Source: Coenobita brevimanus (taxonomy: Eukaryota; Arthropoda; Malacostraca; Decapoda; Coenobitidae). Taken from it: a DNA stretch of 64,000 nt. Every line of letters starts with the position of its first letter. The first letter of the stretch is position 1. Made by a program: the position numbers and the translations under genes. The notes under the pieces were generated by a model. The model saw nothing but the letters and a program-made list of their open reading frames with translations. It made no database searches and was not told the DNA's origin. Location: positions 26,890,653-26,954,652 of the forward strand of contig CM064690.1 of the NCBI GenBank assembly GCA_032717465.1, given 5' to 3'. Shown here piece after piece: positions 1 through 11,855 of this stretch.

Positions 1-420
1 AATAACGAGAAATACGTATATGGGCTAAAGGCTTTAAAACTGATGGCATTTTGTATACCACACACACGTAGTTACAACACACACACACAAACACACCTCT
101 TCCCCTAGCCCTTCTAACCATCCCTATCCCTGTGCACTTTCTGTGGTCACGCTCTGGTTGAACAAAATAAAGCCAGAATGAGCGAAGTCCTACGTACAAA
201 ACAGTTACGAGGGGAAAAAAATAACCCACACATACATAAATTTCCCGACGTATGCCAGTCTGATGCGTGGTTTTGTTTTTATTCGTTCCCTTTTTTTTTT
301 AATGTATCGTACTAGTGAGCTTGGTGTCACGCCGAACCAGGCAAGATTAAGGGAAAAACGCACGCTCTCTCTCCCGCAATTACTCACGCATTCGTAAGCA
401 GGGCTGAGGAAAAACAGGGT
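1..420. other. Unique non-coding DNA with short CA runs
   Basis: Mixed-composition sequence with short CA-rich stretches near 60-95 and a T-run near 291-300. No open frame of convincing composition, no tRNA-like structure and no recognised element is visible. Confidence 0.6.
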
Positions 421-836
<416 letters not shown>

Positions 837-1320
837 TTATTGTCACACACTCAAGCACACTTCCACAGTCTTCAAAATGCACTTGTAAATATGCACCAAT
901 TTATGATCAGAAACTCGAGCCAACAAAAAAATACTTAAATAATAATAAAAAACATACACGAACAAGCATCATGTAAACACAGAATTGCACAACATCCATT
1001 TACACACACACACACACACACTTCAACCCCTGAACCACCCAACACACTCCACATACATACTCAAATACCCTGAACAGAGTCAGCATCACTAAAACACACA
1101 CTATTCAACCCACACTTATCCAACTACCCTCCCAATCACCCATCCACCCCCCATTCCCCCACATCCCATCCCCACACACACATCCCACCCATCCACCCCT
1201 CACAAACACACTCAAAACTCACTCAAACGCACTCAGCCACACACCCACACACTCCCCACTGATCGTCCCCGCCTGCCAGCGTGGATAATCACTACACTTA
1301 ATGCAAAAAACACACTGACG
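837..1320. other. A/C-rich low-complexity stretch
   Basis: Strongly A+C-biased plus strand with a short CA array at about 1002-1021 and many CACAC, CCATCC and CCACCC words. No gene is seen. Confidence 0.6.
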
Positions 1321-1324
1321 GCAA

Positions 1325-2045
1325 GATAATTCGAGGGTGGGGGGGTAGAGACAGGGAGGACAGAGAGAAGGGGGGAAGGAGGAGAGATGAAGGGAGGTAG
1401 TATTGGAGATATGAGGAGAAGGGAGAGACAAAGGGATGGAGAAGATAGAGGTAAGAGGGAGGTAAAGGAGAGAGGTAAATGGAATGGAGGACGGATGAAG
1501 GGAGGTAATGGGGATTGAGGAAGAGATGAGGGAAGGAAAGGGAGAGAGAAGGGAGATGAAGAGAAGGAGAGGGGTCAGGGAGGAGGGACGAGGAGAGAGA
1601 TAAAAGGAGGTAAGAGGGACGTTTGAAGGAGGGAGAAAGGAGTGAAGGATGCATGAAGTAGAGAGGAAGAAATTAAGAGGGATGGAGGATACGAGGGATG
1701 GCGAGAGGAAGGGAGGGAGGTATGGAGAGAGGAAAAGTGGGAGGGATGGACACAGTTGGGGAGGGAAGGAGGGAGAGAGGGAAGGAGGAATAGATGGAGA
1801 GAGGAAGGGAGAGAGGGAAGGAGGAATAGATGGAGAGAGGAAGGGAGAGAGGAAGGGATGAAGGGAGGAAGGGATGGAGAGAGGAGGGGATGAAGAGAGT
1901 AAGGGAAGCAGCCAGCAGGGATGGAGGAATGAAAACAGGCGCGATGGAAGGATGAGACAGACAGACAAACCGACAGAGAGACAAAAAGACTCAGCACAAC
2001 CCTCCTCCAGACGACAACGGACGAGTGGAGACGATGAACGAATCT
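1325..2045. repeat. Polypurine block with 36-bp minisatellite
   Basis: The plus strand is almost entirely G and A (GGAGGGA, GAGAGGAAGG). Within it the word GGAGGAATAG recurs at 1784 and 1820, a 36-bp tandem unit. Minus-strand open frames of 249, 193 and 118 residues overlap in different frames and are Ser/Leu/Pro-only, as expected when pyrimidine codons cannot form stops. Not coding. Confidence 0.85.
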
Positions 2046-2332
2046 TTGCGAGGACAAATGAGGAGGATTTATAGGCAAGTTTTGACTCTTGTGGTTCGGT
2101 GACTGTTCGTGTGTGACGTCATAACACGCAAAAACACCCGCCCGTGGAGGATACACTTTTTTGGGCTAATTTTCTTTTTTTTTTTCTTTTTTTTTTAACT
2201 GAGGGGTGATTCGTGTGAGAGCGGAGCCTGAATTCGATTTTTCTGTAACCCCGACTTCCCTCACTTGAAGAAAGTTGTCTCATGTTTAGCTGAATAAAAT
2301 GTTATCAAGTTCGACTGTGTCGCGTTTCGATT
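2046..2332. other. Unique non-coding DNA
   Basis: Non-repetitive apart from T-runs near 2169-2198. It contains a minus-strand core-like fragment of the TTAA element family at 2288-2309, listed separately. No gene is seen. Confidence 0.5.
2288..2309 (-). mobile_element. TTAA-family element, core fragment
   Basis: The reverse complement reads CTTGATAACATTTTATTCAGCT. It matches the family core GATTTTATTCAGCT and the preceding CTTGNTR motif, with a short internal deletion. It is short and diverged, so it could be a chance match. Confidence 0.3.
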
Positions 2333-2459
2333 TCATTATCATTATTATTATTATTAATATTATTATTATTATACAATCATCACCACCACCATCATCATCA
2401 TCATCAACATCATCATCATCAATCATCATCATCATCATCATCACCATCATCAATTATCA

Positions 2460-2492
<33 letters not shown>
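2333..2492. repeat. Compound (ATT)n/(ATC)n microsatellite
   Basis: Runs of ATT, then CACCAC, then ATC repeats, then ATT again, with a few interruptions. Open frames of Ile, Ser or Asn runs here are repeat artefacts. Confidence 0.95.
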
Positions 2493-2780
2493 GTCATTAT
2501 TGTTGTTGCTATTGTTGTACCTTCTCTGTGCAAAAATATTTCCCTGCTCAAGAAACCAAACAATCTGTCTCCGCAACAGGTAAAGGGGTTAATGCTGCTA
2601 GTTTTTTTTTTTTTTTTTTTATCCTGACTGAAAAAAAAAATGAATAAAAATAAAGTAGCAGAAAGACAAAGTAGTAAAGACAATAATTTCGCTTGTTCTG
2701 ATTCACACATCAATTTACTGAAGTGTGAATTTACTCAACTGGTTCAAGGTTAAGTGACTCACAGGGGTGATACCTCCACT
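2493..2780. other. Unique DNA with poly-T and poly-A runs
   Basis: Contains a T-run of about 20 at 2601-2620 and an A-run near 2631-2640. GGGGTTAAT at about 2586-2594 resembles a TTAA-family terminus but has no adjacent core. No gene is seen. Confidence 0.5.
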
Positions 2781-2784
2781 CGAT

Positions 2785-2950
2785 AATTCTTTGATTACCT
2801 GAGTCGTCTTTGCTGTTATTTTTACATTCTATTTCTCTGATCACCTGAGTCATTTCTGCTGTTATATTTACCTCCATTTACGACTATTGTATTTCCTTGA
2901 TCACCTGAGTTATTTTCGCTGTTATATTTACATTTACGACTACTGTATTA
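2785..2950. repeat. Three-copy degenerate tandem repeat
   Basis: The phrase GATNACCTGAGTNNTTTNTGCTG followed by TTATATTTAC occurs three times, with GATTACC at 2793, GATCACC at 2839 and GATCACC at 2899 (spacing 46 and 60 bp). The unit varies in length because the CCATTTACGACTATTGTATT spacer is absent from the first copy. Confidence 0.75.
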
Positions 2951-2999
2951 ACTTTTCTTGTGGCTAATAAAAAAGTATGAAACAAAATACAGCTAAAAG

Positions 3000-3850
3000 T
3001 GGGGATAAGAAGAATATATTGGGAGAAGATTGAAAGGATGGAGAGCCTGAAATTTATGAGTCAGAGAATAAAATTGGAGTGTGTGAAGAGAGTGACAGAG
3101 TGATAGATTAGAGTGAGAGAGTATTGTGTGGGATGTGGGTGAGACAGTAAGTGGTAGAGTAACTGTAGACTGAAGGAGTGTGTGAAAAAAGTGAGAGAGT
3201 ACCGTTAAGTATTAGAATAACTGTAACATAAGAGAGTAAAGTGTGTGAATAAGGTGAGAGAGTAAACTGTGTGGGCAGACTGAGGGAGTTGAGTGTGTAA
3301 GTAATGAGAGTAAACAGTAGAGCGAGAGAACAAACAGGGAGTAGAATAGTGAGAGAAGAACGTGTGAGAATACTGAGTGCAAAGTGAGAGAGTAGAGAAA
3401 TAAGAATAGAGCCACAAGAATAGTGTTCAAAAGTACAATGTCTGAATAGCGAAATGAGGGTAGAATAAGTGAGACACAGCGTAAGACAGAGTTAATGTGA
3501 GCAGAAAAAACAAATGAAAATGAATGGAATGTACAAGAAAAATAAACATGAATGAGTGGTATGTAAGAGAAGAGGAAATGAAAAGGGACCGAATGGGCGA
3601 GGAATGTATAAGAAGAAATGAATGAAAGGTAAAATATAAGAGACAACGACAGTAAAATGAGAGGGCAGACAGTCAAAGCAGAAGAATGACAGTGGAGTGA
3701 TGGAGTGGCATGCCTGATCGCAGAATGATTTGACGGTATTACGAGTCTGACAGGGCGGAATGTCATGACAGAGGAGGATGGGGTGGGGGGGAAGAGAATG
3801 CGTTTAACAGAACAGAATAAGTACAAGCCAAGAGAATGAGTTTGACAGTC
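3000..3850. repeat. Purine-rich degenerate GTGAGAGAGTA repeat block
   Basis: Recurring variants of GTGAGAGAGTA, GTGTGNGAA and GAATGNAAGAGA fill the block without an exact period. The minus-strand open frames (to about 204 residues) are Ser/Leu/Phe/His-rich shadows of this composition. No homology is recognised. Confidence 0.65.
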
Positions 3851-4122
3851 TAGATAATCACGACTCTACACACACACATTCTCTCTCTCTCTCTCACGTT
3901 CGGATGGCAAGGCCCGTCTCAACCCACTTGCTCCTGATGACAATTCCGCCGTATGTCCCCTTGCACAAAAAAATAAAAAAAATAAAACGAAAAAAAAAAG
4001 GGCCTGTGTCGCCATTCAATGCAGTCAATTACTCCCTCCAATGACCATTACGGGTAATTTGGAGTAATGAGGTCTCTCGTAGGCAAATTTCTCATCTCAG
4101 TGGAGCTTCAGTTCATCTCAGC

Positions 4123-4168
<46 letters not shown>

Positions 4169-4501
4169 CATGCCTCTTCTTATCCCAGTTATTGCTTCAT
4201 TTCTTCACTCTAATGATACAGTTTTCATTTCGTGCATCTTATTTCACATATATAATTACGCTCAAGGAAAGACATTACGAAATGGGTTGTTTAGATAAAG
4301 CATCATTAACCTCTGCAGTACGAGAGATCCTAAAGCCAACAAAATCTATCCCTTCCACTGAAACAAATCTTAAATAAAGGAAGTAAAACCGTCTTCAGAT
4401 ATGAAAAATGAAATACAGTAAAAATCAGATTCTTGGCCCTTTCTCTTCTTCCCTCTTCTCAATTCATCTCACTCTTTACTCCCTCTTTATTACCGCTCTA
4501 G
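3851..4501. other. Unique DNA flanking a (CT)n array
   Basis: Includes a short CT run at 3881-3896 and a 41-bp CT array at 4126-4166. The rest is unique. A 61-residue frame at 4192-4377 has mixed composition but no recognised domain and is within chance length. Confidence 0.6.
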
Positions 4502-4612
4502 TTAACACCTTCACTACGATAACGTCTTTATTGTTATCTTGATACGATATTATTCAGCATGGGAGAGATTGATCGAACCTGGGGTAGAGGGGAGGCCAGA
4601 CATAACCTTTAA
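4502..4612 (+). mobile_element. TTAA-bounded short element, near-complete copy
   Basis: It starts TTAACACCTTCACTACGAT, matching the family left end. A GATACGATATTATTCAGC core lies at 4541-4558 (15 of 18 match CAGACGATTTTATTCAGC), followed by GGGAGAG and a TCGAACCTGGGG motif. A TTAA at 4609-4612 closes the copy. The order of left end, core and TCGAAC motif is the same as in the 61.4-kb copies. No coding capacity. Confidence 0.6.
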
Positions 4613-5556
4613 TATCGTCTCCAGTGAGAGAAGACTTTCCTAAACTAAAATAATTTGTTGGAGGAGAGAATAACCTGAAATACGAGGTAATCCAAAAATA
4701 ATGTCACCAACTGAACTGTTCATTTCTCTCGTCTCTCATCCTCTGTGCCTCATCTCACTGGATATCTAGTTCATCTTGATCATTATAAAAACTCATCTCA
4801 CTGTCCTCACTTTCTCTGCTGATCCTCTTAACTCTTCCATTAGTTATCGCACGCTAATCCTTCTCCAGATATCCTCAGCCTTCTATAGATAATACAGCAT
4901 CTTCTATCGTTAATCATCTATACAATATCTTCTACAGTATAGTAAATCTTCCTAAGGTCAGAATCTTACCATTAATCTCTAGGATATCAAAGACGATTAT
5001 ATTTAAACTCATTTATAGCCCCTAGCTTTGGAATGGCATGTCTCCACTAATACTCATAATAGGTAGGGAAACTTTTTTTTTTTTTTTTCCTGTCTACCAT
5101 CAGATATCATTTAGCTTTGATTTGGCTTCTCGTCCCCTAAAAGATACATTAATTCCATCAATTTTCAACAACTCGGAAGTAATCAGCAATAAGAGCTTGA
5201 TAATTAGAGTAATCATGGTTCTTTAACAAATGACAGCAACGATAATTCACCTCCAATGTCAAACTAATACGAAAAGAATTGATGATAATTACGGGTTAAA
5301 GTAACTGGGAAGAGAAAAAGCTTTGGTGTAATTACTAGTTATCAGGTAAATATATATATATATATATAAAAAAAAGGTAAAGAGTATTTTTCGAAGTTAC
5401 TAAAGGGAGAAAAAGTCCAAGTGTTTTTATAGAAGTTATCACGTAGAAATTTAGTCAGAGTGTTTTTTTCCCACGTGTGCGAACCGAGAGGGCTGCTTCC
5501 CATCAAGAAGGGAAAGTCTACCACAACTAAAGATGCCAGGTGATTAAAGTATGCAT

Positions 5557-5558
<2 letters not shown>
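4613..5558. other. AT-rich unique non-coding DNA
   Basis: Nearly 950 bp of AT-rich, mostly non-repetitive sequence with a poly-T run (about 5072-5088) and a short TA run near 5349-5368. Open frames are 60-62 residues with no recognised motif. I see no gene. Confidence 0.55.

Positions 5559-5618
<60 letters not shown>
5559..5618. repeat. (CA)n microsatellite
   Basis: An uninterrupted CA array of about 60 bp. Confidence 0.97.
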
Positions 5619-5619
<1 letters not shown>

Positions 5620-5729
5620 CACTCCCCTCTCTTACACGCACGCACAAACGAAATTTCATGGTCGTATACTTCTAAGGAGAGTTTTACGAAATTCTAACTA
5701 GCGGTGAAACCCTCGTAATCCGGAAACTG

Positions 5730-6020
5730 TTCTGGGTAAGCCGACAGACAGACAGACGGACGGACGAAAGAAGAGACAGACAGACAGACGAATGAACGGG
5801 CGGACGAACAGACAGACAGGTAAAAATCCAGACAAACAGATGAACGAACGATACAAAAGACGAACTGATGGACGTACGAATTAAGGAAAAAAAAAAAAAA
5901 AGAGGAGAAGGGAATAGACAGACGAATGGAGAGATACACACAAGCAAACGGACATACAGACAGACTGATGGATAGAGAAAGAGACGGGCGGATAAACAGG
6001 CAAAAAAAAAAAAAAAAAAG
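5730..6020. repeat. Degenerate GACA/GACG tetranucleotide repeat
   Basis: Variants of GACAGACA, GGACGGAC and GAACGAAC dominate, broken by A-runs near 5885-5900 and 6003-6019. A similar block occurs at 36985-37230. Overlapping minus-strand frames rich in Cys, Leu and Ser are artefacts of the tetranucleotide unit. Confidence 0.8.
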
Positions 6021-6038
6021 TGGACAGACAAATGAATT

Positions 6039-6063
6039 TCTCTCTCTCTCTCTCTCTTTCTCA
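6039..6063. repeat. (CT)n microsatellite
   Basis: A CT array of about 22 bp with one T interruption near its end. Confidence 0.9.
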
Positions 6064-6139
6064 CTCAAAATTCCCACACAGCTACCCATTAAATCTTATC
6101 TACCGTCTTGTGAGACAGGGAAGCAGGTCTTCTCCTTAA

Positions 6140-6560
6140 ACTCAATACCAATATACCCTTCAACATACACCTCCGCCCCCTCTCCCCACCCCAACCCCCT
6201 TTCCCCCCTCCAACCCCCCATTTCTCCCCGCACTCCCCCCATGTGCAACCCCCCAAGGATAACCCCTCATACGGTATACCTCGCCCTTGATCCCCCTCTT
6301 AACCCCTCCCCCTTGAATACCCCTTTCACCCCCACCTCACATACAACCCTCTCTTATACCTCCTTCAGTTCCCCCTTCCCCCTCCCCCCCTCTCGCCACT
6401 TATTCCCCCTGTATACCCCCACATATACACCCTTTTCCCACATTCCCTTCCCCCTGTATACGTCCACATATACCTCCTCCCCAACGCCTCTTCCCCCCGT
6501 ATACCCCCCACATATACCTCACCTCCAGTCCCCCCTCCCTTTTCCCCCCTTATGCCCCCC
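6140..6560. repeat. C-rich block with 43-45 bp GTATAC minisatellite
   Basis: The plus strand is dominated by CCCC runs. CCNGTATACNNCCACATATAC recurs with GTATA at 6411, 6456 and 6499 (spacing 45 and 43 bp). A 219-residue Pro/Thr/Ser plus-strand frame and a Gly-rich opposite frame both read through, which argues for composition rather than coding. The C-runs could form G-quadruplexes on the minus strand. Confidence 0.85.
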
Positions 6561-7089
6561 TCTGAACATGACACAGGACCATTAATGTCACGTCCTGCCA
6601 CCTTAGTCTGTCACCGCCGCAGCGTCTAAAGGGGGCAGACCACCGTCGCCCCTAAATCGAAAAACAAAAATAGAGTTTAAAAAAAGTGTATTATCTTCGT
6701 TGTCATCGTCCTCGCCGTTCGTCATCATCACCATTATCGTCGCTGTAAGTTTATCATCATCATCATCACCATCATCATCATTCATATCTAAATCTTACCG
6801 GTATGAGCTATCGGTTCAATCCTTTTCCCTGAGAGGTCCCTAAAGCTAAGATCATCATATGGTACAAGAATTAATAAAACAGTAAAACAGAACAAAACAA
6901 ATCCAAACAAAACGTAAGTAAATAATTAAGAACCACACACAAATAAAAAATAATTACAGAACTTAATCAGTAAATACTTGGAAACACAGAATAATTTATA
7001 TTTCTTAAGTGTAATTTTCCTTCATCATCTTCCGTCGTAATTAAAGAAAATGAATCCTAAAATTTATCGTGACGAAATCAAATACAAAC
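6561..7089. other. Unique AT-rich DNA with an (ATC)n patch
   Basis: Contains an ATC/ACC array at about 6753-6782 and scattered GTCATC variants upstream of it. The remainder is AT-rich and unique. No gene is seen. Confidence 0.55.
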
Positions 7090-7192
7090 TTAATCCCTTC
7101 TCAGCCGTGACGCCTGTTTTTTTTTATTTTTCTATCTCAAGACGATGTTATTAATCTTAATCGAGATTTTTCGAATTGGATGGTTTTCACAC
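7090..7192 (+). mobile_element. TTAA-bounded short element, right end lost
   Basis: It begins TTAATCCCTTCTCAGCCGTG, then GACGCCTG and a T-run. AAGACGATGTTATTAATC occupies the core position, followed by GAGATTTTTCGAATTGGATGG, which matches the GAGANATTTCGAACTGGGG motif of better copies. No closing TTAA is found at the expected distance. Confidence 0.5.
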
Positions 7193-7547
7193 AAGAGTCA
7201 TCTCCTAAAAAAAAAAAAAATTAAACAAAAGTCTGAATGTTGCAAAAAAAAAAAAAAAAAAAAAAAGGGTCTTGGTTTTCAGAGCTCAAGCTAATGGATG
7301 TTTTCGAGATGGTGGAAAATTACAGTGAAATCTGGGAAATTAAAAAAAAAAAAAAAAAAAAACTTGCCACAGGCAGTAGGAAAAGAATGTGATGTCTAAA
7401 GATTATTTCTGATGTACCAGGTATGTTAAATTTTTCCGAATCTAAGAAACTCAAAACACGATTTTTTTTTTACGATAATGAGATGCGAGAAAAATATAAT
7501 TAATTTTGCATTAGATTATGATAAGGCCAAAGAAACTAGAAAAAATA

Positions 7548-7548
<1 letters not shown>
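7193..7548. other. AT-rich DNA with several poly-A runs
   Basis: A-runs lie at about 7208-7220, 7244-7265 and 7342-7360. None has an AATAAA signal at the right spacing upstream. No gene is seen. Confidence 0.6.

Positions 7549-7641
<93 letters not shown>
7549..7641. repeat. (GT)n microsatellite
   Basis: A pure TG array of about 93 bp. Cys-Val and His-Thr frames across it are artefacts. Confidence 0.97.
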
Positions 7642-7646
<5 letters not shown>

Positions 7647-8079
7647 GCTTGCGAAATCTAAGAAACCAAAGCACGAACTTAATTTCATCACTGGTGGTGT
7701 TAATGAGGGCCCATTATCACCAAAAGCCGTAAGGTTCATTAGCCAACTACTTACTGCTAATTACCCTCATTTCTCATAGTCACTGTATAATTTGATGGTC
7801 GGGCATTGAGAATAACTTTTTTTTTTTTTTCAGACGTAAACGTTAGAATTTCTTTGACTTTTCTGCTTAAATTGTGCCTATGAATTACTACTGATGACAT
7901 TAAAATATTCTCCTCTCTATTCCTTTTTCTTTTTTTTTTCTTTTTCCCCACTTTTGCCTCTCCCTTTGCTCTTAATCTTACTTCCCTTTCTGTTCCCTTA
8001 ATTTCCCTCCCCCAGTTTCACTCCTCCCCTCACTTACTCCCTCCTTTGCCCCTCACCCCTTTCGTCTATTCTCCTATCT
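7642..8079. other. Unique AT-rich DNA grading into pyrimidine-rich
   Basis: Unique sequence to about 7910, then C/T-rich sequence with T-runs. No gene is seen. Confidence 0.55.
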
Positions 8080-8215
8080 CCCTATACCTCAGCTTATCCC
8101 TATCTCCCTAGCTTGTCCCTTTCCCCTTAGCATACCCCTATCCCCAGCTTACCCCTATCCCCTTAGCATACCCCTATTCCCAGCTTACCCTTGTCCCCCA
8201 GCTTAACCTCTCCCC
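8080..8215. repeat. 36-bp C/T-rich minisatellite
   Basis: CCCCTTAGCATACCCCTAT followed by CCCAGCTTACCC occurs at 8123 and 8159 (36-bp spacing). Partial copies (CCCTAGCTTGTCCC, CCCAGCTTAACC) lie on either side. Confidence 0.8.
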
Positions 8216-8720
8216 TTTCCACCATGGCCTCCACCCCCTTCGTCAACACCGTATTTTAATAAAGATGAACATCCCTCGACTATTTGCATAATTAACACGC
8301 TCATAAAATTCGTACTCCTAGCATATACCCCATCCTTATTACAGGTGGCGACAGACAGCCAGGGGTTCCAATAATCACCACCAGAGTACGTCACTGTCAA
8401 GGGTTAATTCTCTCGATTCAGTCACTGTCGCCAGCGCAGAACGACAGCGAATTTTAGGACGCCAATGCACTCACTCACACCATCCCCTCCCGATAGTTAC
8501 GATCCCCGATAGTTACGAATATGTGTGAGAGGAACAGGAAAGCTCAAAAACACTATCAACTTATGCTTAACGAAATGAGCCATGCTGTATATCCAATTAC
8601 TCATCATTCAACCACACGAATATAATAAGGGAAAAATTTCGTATAAAACACATGTGACAATGAAAATAGCAATGGATTAAAGACTAAAAAATTTTCCGTT
8701 CATTCAAAATTATTTCAACT
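8216..8720. other. Unique non-coding DNA
   Basis: Mixed composition without repeats. Contains a short GATCCCCGATAGTTACGA duplication near 8489-8518. No recognisable gene. Confidence 0.5.
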
Positions 8721-10431
8721 TCTTTGCCCTTACCTTTCCCTCTTTCACTGCTCACATGTCCTTCCCCAAACAACCCTCCTTTCTTTTCTCCCTCCCTCCT
8801 TCCTTCCTTCTTTCTTTCTTTCTACACTGTTCTTGCTTTCCCTGCTTCTCTCCTTCTCTCCCTTTTTTCCTTCCTTCCTTCTTTCTTTCCTCATTCTTTC
8901 CATACATCTCTTTCCTTGCCTCTATTCTTCCTTCATACACTCTTTTCTCCTTCCCTCTTTTCCTTTTTCTTCTTCCCACACCGCTCTTTCCTTCCCTCCT
9001 TCTCTTTCCCCCTCCCTCATCTTCCCTCCTCTGGTTCCCACGCCCTTATGTCACGCCTCATCCCATCATCTTCAACCCTTCCTTCCCTTCCTCTTCCCCT
9101 CATCCCTCCCCTCTCGACCTCTCCCCTCATATTCTCTTTCAGCTTGCTTTCTTTCTCCTTTCTCCCCTATTATTCTCATTCGGTTTCCCATCCTTTTTCT
9201 CTTTGTTATCTTCTCCGCTTCTCCAATTTATTTTCTTACTTTCTCTTTTTTTCATGCCATCTATTTCCCATTCTGTTTATCTTTTTTCTTTATCTTCTTT
9301 TTTTTTTTCTTCTTCTCTTCTCATCCTTCATGTTACAACTTTCTCTGTTCTTCCCTTCCCCTTATCTCCCATTTCGCTCTGCTTTCTTTCTCTTTCTCCT
9401 TTGGTCTTCCCATTCTGTTTCTTATTTTTCATCTTCCACTCCCTATTTTTTTTTTTTCACACCTCACCTTTTCTTCTCACTCCTCTTCCCCTCCTCTCTT
9501 TCTCCTTTCACTTCCTCCACATTTTTTTTTACTTCCCCCACATCTTGTCACTCTGGTTCTTCTCTTTGTCACCTTGCTTTATCACCCTTATCTTCTATCT
9601 TCCTTTTCTTCTCCCCTTTTTTGTCACCTTTCCCTTGCTCTCCTCGTTCTCTCACGCTATTCATGTTTTCTCTCATTTCGTTTTTTCTTCTTATCCCCTT
9701 TTCCCTCTCGATCCTTTCTTCTCTCTTCCTTTCCCTCAACCTCCTCGACCTCTCCCCTCATCTCCGCTTCTCTCTTCCCCTCACCTCCCCTCTTCACCTT
9801 TACCCTCCTTTCCTCCACTACTCCATCTTCGTCTCTCCCAGCTTATATCTTTCCCTTCCTCCCTTCCCTCCACCCTTTACTCTCATTTCCTTTCCATCGT
9901 CGCCTCTTTTCTTCTCTTCCCTTTCTTTGTTCCCTCCTCTTTTCATCTCCTCTCCTCACCTTTCCCCTCCTTTCCTCCCCTCCTCCATCTCAGTCTCTCC
10001 TCCCTTCCATCTTTCCCCTACTTCCTCTTCCGTTCATTTCTCCACCACTCATCTCTCTTTCCCTCGTCCCTTCACTTCCCCTTCATTCTTCCTCCTTTCC
10101 TCACCTTTAACCCGTTTCCTCCCCTCCTCCATCCCCGTCTCTCTTCCGTTCAATTTTTCCTCACTTCCCAAACACTCCTTTCTCTTCCCCTTACTTCCCC
10201 ATCGCTTCATCTTTTTCCCCTTCTCTTCCCCTCACTCTCTTATCATTCCTCCCTCCTCCCCTCCTCACCTTTACCCTCCTTTCCTCCATCTCCGTCTCTC
10301 TTCCCTTCCTCGCCTCTCCATCTTCCCTCCTTCGTTCCCACCATAAAATCGACGAGCAATTTCCTCCATTTTTCCGTGTCCTCCCCCTCTCTCGCATTAA
10401 CCACACCCCAGTTTTATCCTCTCTTTAAATA
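8720..10431. repeat. 1.7-kb polypyrimidine tract
   Basis: The plus strand is overwhelmingly C and T. Frames of 540, 645 and 425 residues are open over the same bases in all three plus frames, and all are Ser/Phe/Leu/Pro. A real gene would hold one frame open. This pattern follows from the absence of purine-containing stop codons. No splice structure, signal or domain is seen. Confidence 0.9.
9795..10340. repeat. 145-164 bp higher-order repeat in the pyrimidine tract
   Basis: CACCTTTACCCTCCTTTCCTCC followed by a CTCCATCTCNGTCTCTC segment begins at 9795, 9957, 10102 and 10266 (spacing 162, 145 and 164 bp), giving four diverged tandem copies inside the larger polypyrimidine tract. Confidence 0.75.
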
Positions 10432-10461
10432 CTCTCTCTCTCTCTCTCTCTCTCCTCTCTC
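10432..10461. repeat. (CT)n microsatellite
   Basis: A CT array with one CC interruption. Confidence 0.9.
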
Positions 10462-10534
10462 TGTGGCTTATGTTTGTTTAAGAAGCACCTATCTTAGTCA
10501 GGGAGTTAGAGATAAAACTGAGGGACAGGTAACT

Positions 10535-10535
<1 letters not shown>

Positions 10536-10608
<73 letters not shown>
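10536..10608. repeat. (CA)n microsatellite
   Basis: A pure CA array of about 73 bp lying directly upstream of a TTAA-family core at 10644. Confidence 0.97.
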
Positions 10609-10612
<4 letters not shown>

Positions 10613-10643
10613 ATACAGTCTAGCTACCTCGTGCGCGTTTTTT

Positions 10644-10675
10644 CAGACGATTTTATTCAGCCAAGGTACTCCCCT
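10644..10675 (+). mobile_element. TTAA-family element, core fragment
   Basis: CAGACGATTTTATTCAGC is an exact match to the family core (10644-10661), followed by CAAGGTACTCCCC. Terminal TTAA sequences are not found nearby, so this is a fragment. Confidence 0.55.
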
Positions 10676-10690
10676 ATAACCAAGTATGGC

Positions 10691-11323
10691 TAATAAATTA
10701 TCTCAAGTGAAGAAAGTATTTGTCATTTTATCAGTATCCAGACGATCATCCAACCCCTCATCCACTCTCGATATGAAAGCCACGTTAAAACAAAAAATAC
10801 CATTAACAGTTCCTCCCCAACTCTCCCTCCCCCCCTCAAAAAAAAAAAATACTACTACTCCTAACACGAAAGATTTATGCCATGGTTATAATAGAATACG
10901 AACTCTTTAATTTGTCGTTCGGTAATTCGCGTCGACACTCACTCGTAACATACAGTGAAAAAGGTCTTTATTTAGTGTCATATTAGCGTTATATTCACGT
11001 TATGCGAACTGGGGACAGGCGGGCCCCGTAACTTAGGTCAAATTGGCAGAGTTAATACAGGTTATTTATACGACCCTGACCTCCCTACTACCACCCCCTG
11101 CCCACCCCCTGTCCCTCCCTACCACCCCCAGGCTTTTAATATGGCCATTGTAGGTTATCAATGAGGATGGTGTTAATATATTTGAGTCATGCCTTTGATG
11201 AGCGAGCGGGGGCGGGAGAGAGAGATACACAGACATACAGACCTCTCGGACCTTACAGAATGCAGTGGCTCGGTGTGAATATTGTTTGATGGTTTTATGT
11301 TGTTAAAAGAGGCAAAAGAAACA

Positions 11324-11327
<4 letters not shown>
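10691..11327. other. Unique DNA with a C-rich patch
   Basis: Mostly unique. The CCCTACTACCACCCCCTG-type sequence at about 11090-11130 is locally duplicated. A-run near 10846-10853. No gene is seen. Confidence 0.5.

Positions 11328-11398
<71 letters not shown>
11328..11398. repeat. (GA)n microsatellite
   Basis: A pure AG array of about 70 bp. Arg-Glu frames across it are artefacts. Confidence 0.97.
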
Positions 11399-11400
<2 letters not shown>

Positions 11401-11855
11401 AAGCTGTACCGGTAATAATAATGATCAAATGAAGAAAGGAAAAGTATCAATGCAGAGGTGTTCATATTTCGCCCTTCCATTCCAAGTTCATTAAGCCATT
11501 TCTGTCATTTCTTTTTTTTAATCAACATTTTACTTTCCACGATATTATCTCTAACCTATACATATATTATTTTTTATACTTTGTGATGCGATGTGTTACC
11601 CTCTTCCCTACAATCATATATATCTCGAGAGGATATTTTTCAGTTTTTTTTTTTTTTCCTGGAGAAGATCGATATAGCTTTATCTAATTCCTTCATTAAG
11701 AGGAGGGTCACCTAAATGTTAAGTACCGTAAGTAATCTCAAGTGAGATAGAAATAAATAAAGACGTCCTCGTGTTGAAGAGGCTATTAATGACCTTCAGA
11801 AGAACATGACACAGACAATGAAGACAGTCGCAAAGTTTGGCTAAGAAAAATGTAA
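11399..11855. other. AT-rich unique DNA
   Basis: Non-repetitive, AT-rich, with T-runs near 11512-11519 and 11645-11657. No gene is seen. Confidence 0.55.

Noticed and set aside
1219..1968. 249-residue minus-strand open frame
   Set aside because: Overlaps other open minus frames over a polypurine block with a 36-bp repeat. Not protein-like.
8724..10693. Overlapping 540-, 645- and 425-residue open frames on the plus strand
   Set aside because: All three frames are open over the same polypyrimidine tract. Pyrimidine-only codons cannot be stops. Composition is Ser/Phe/Leu/Pro only and the longest frame ends in a CA array.
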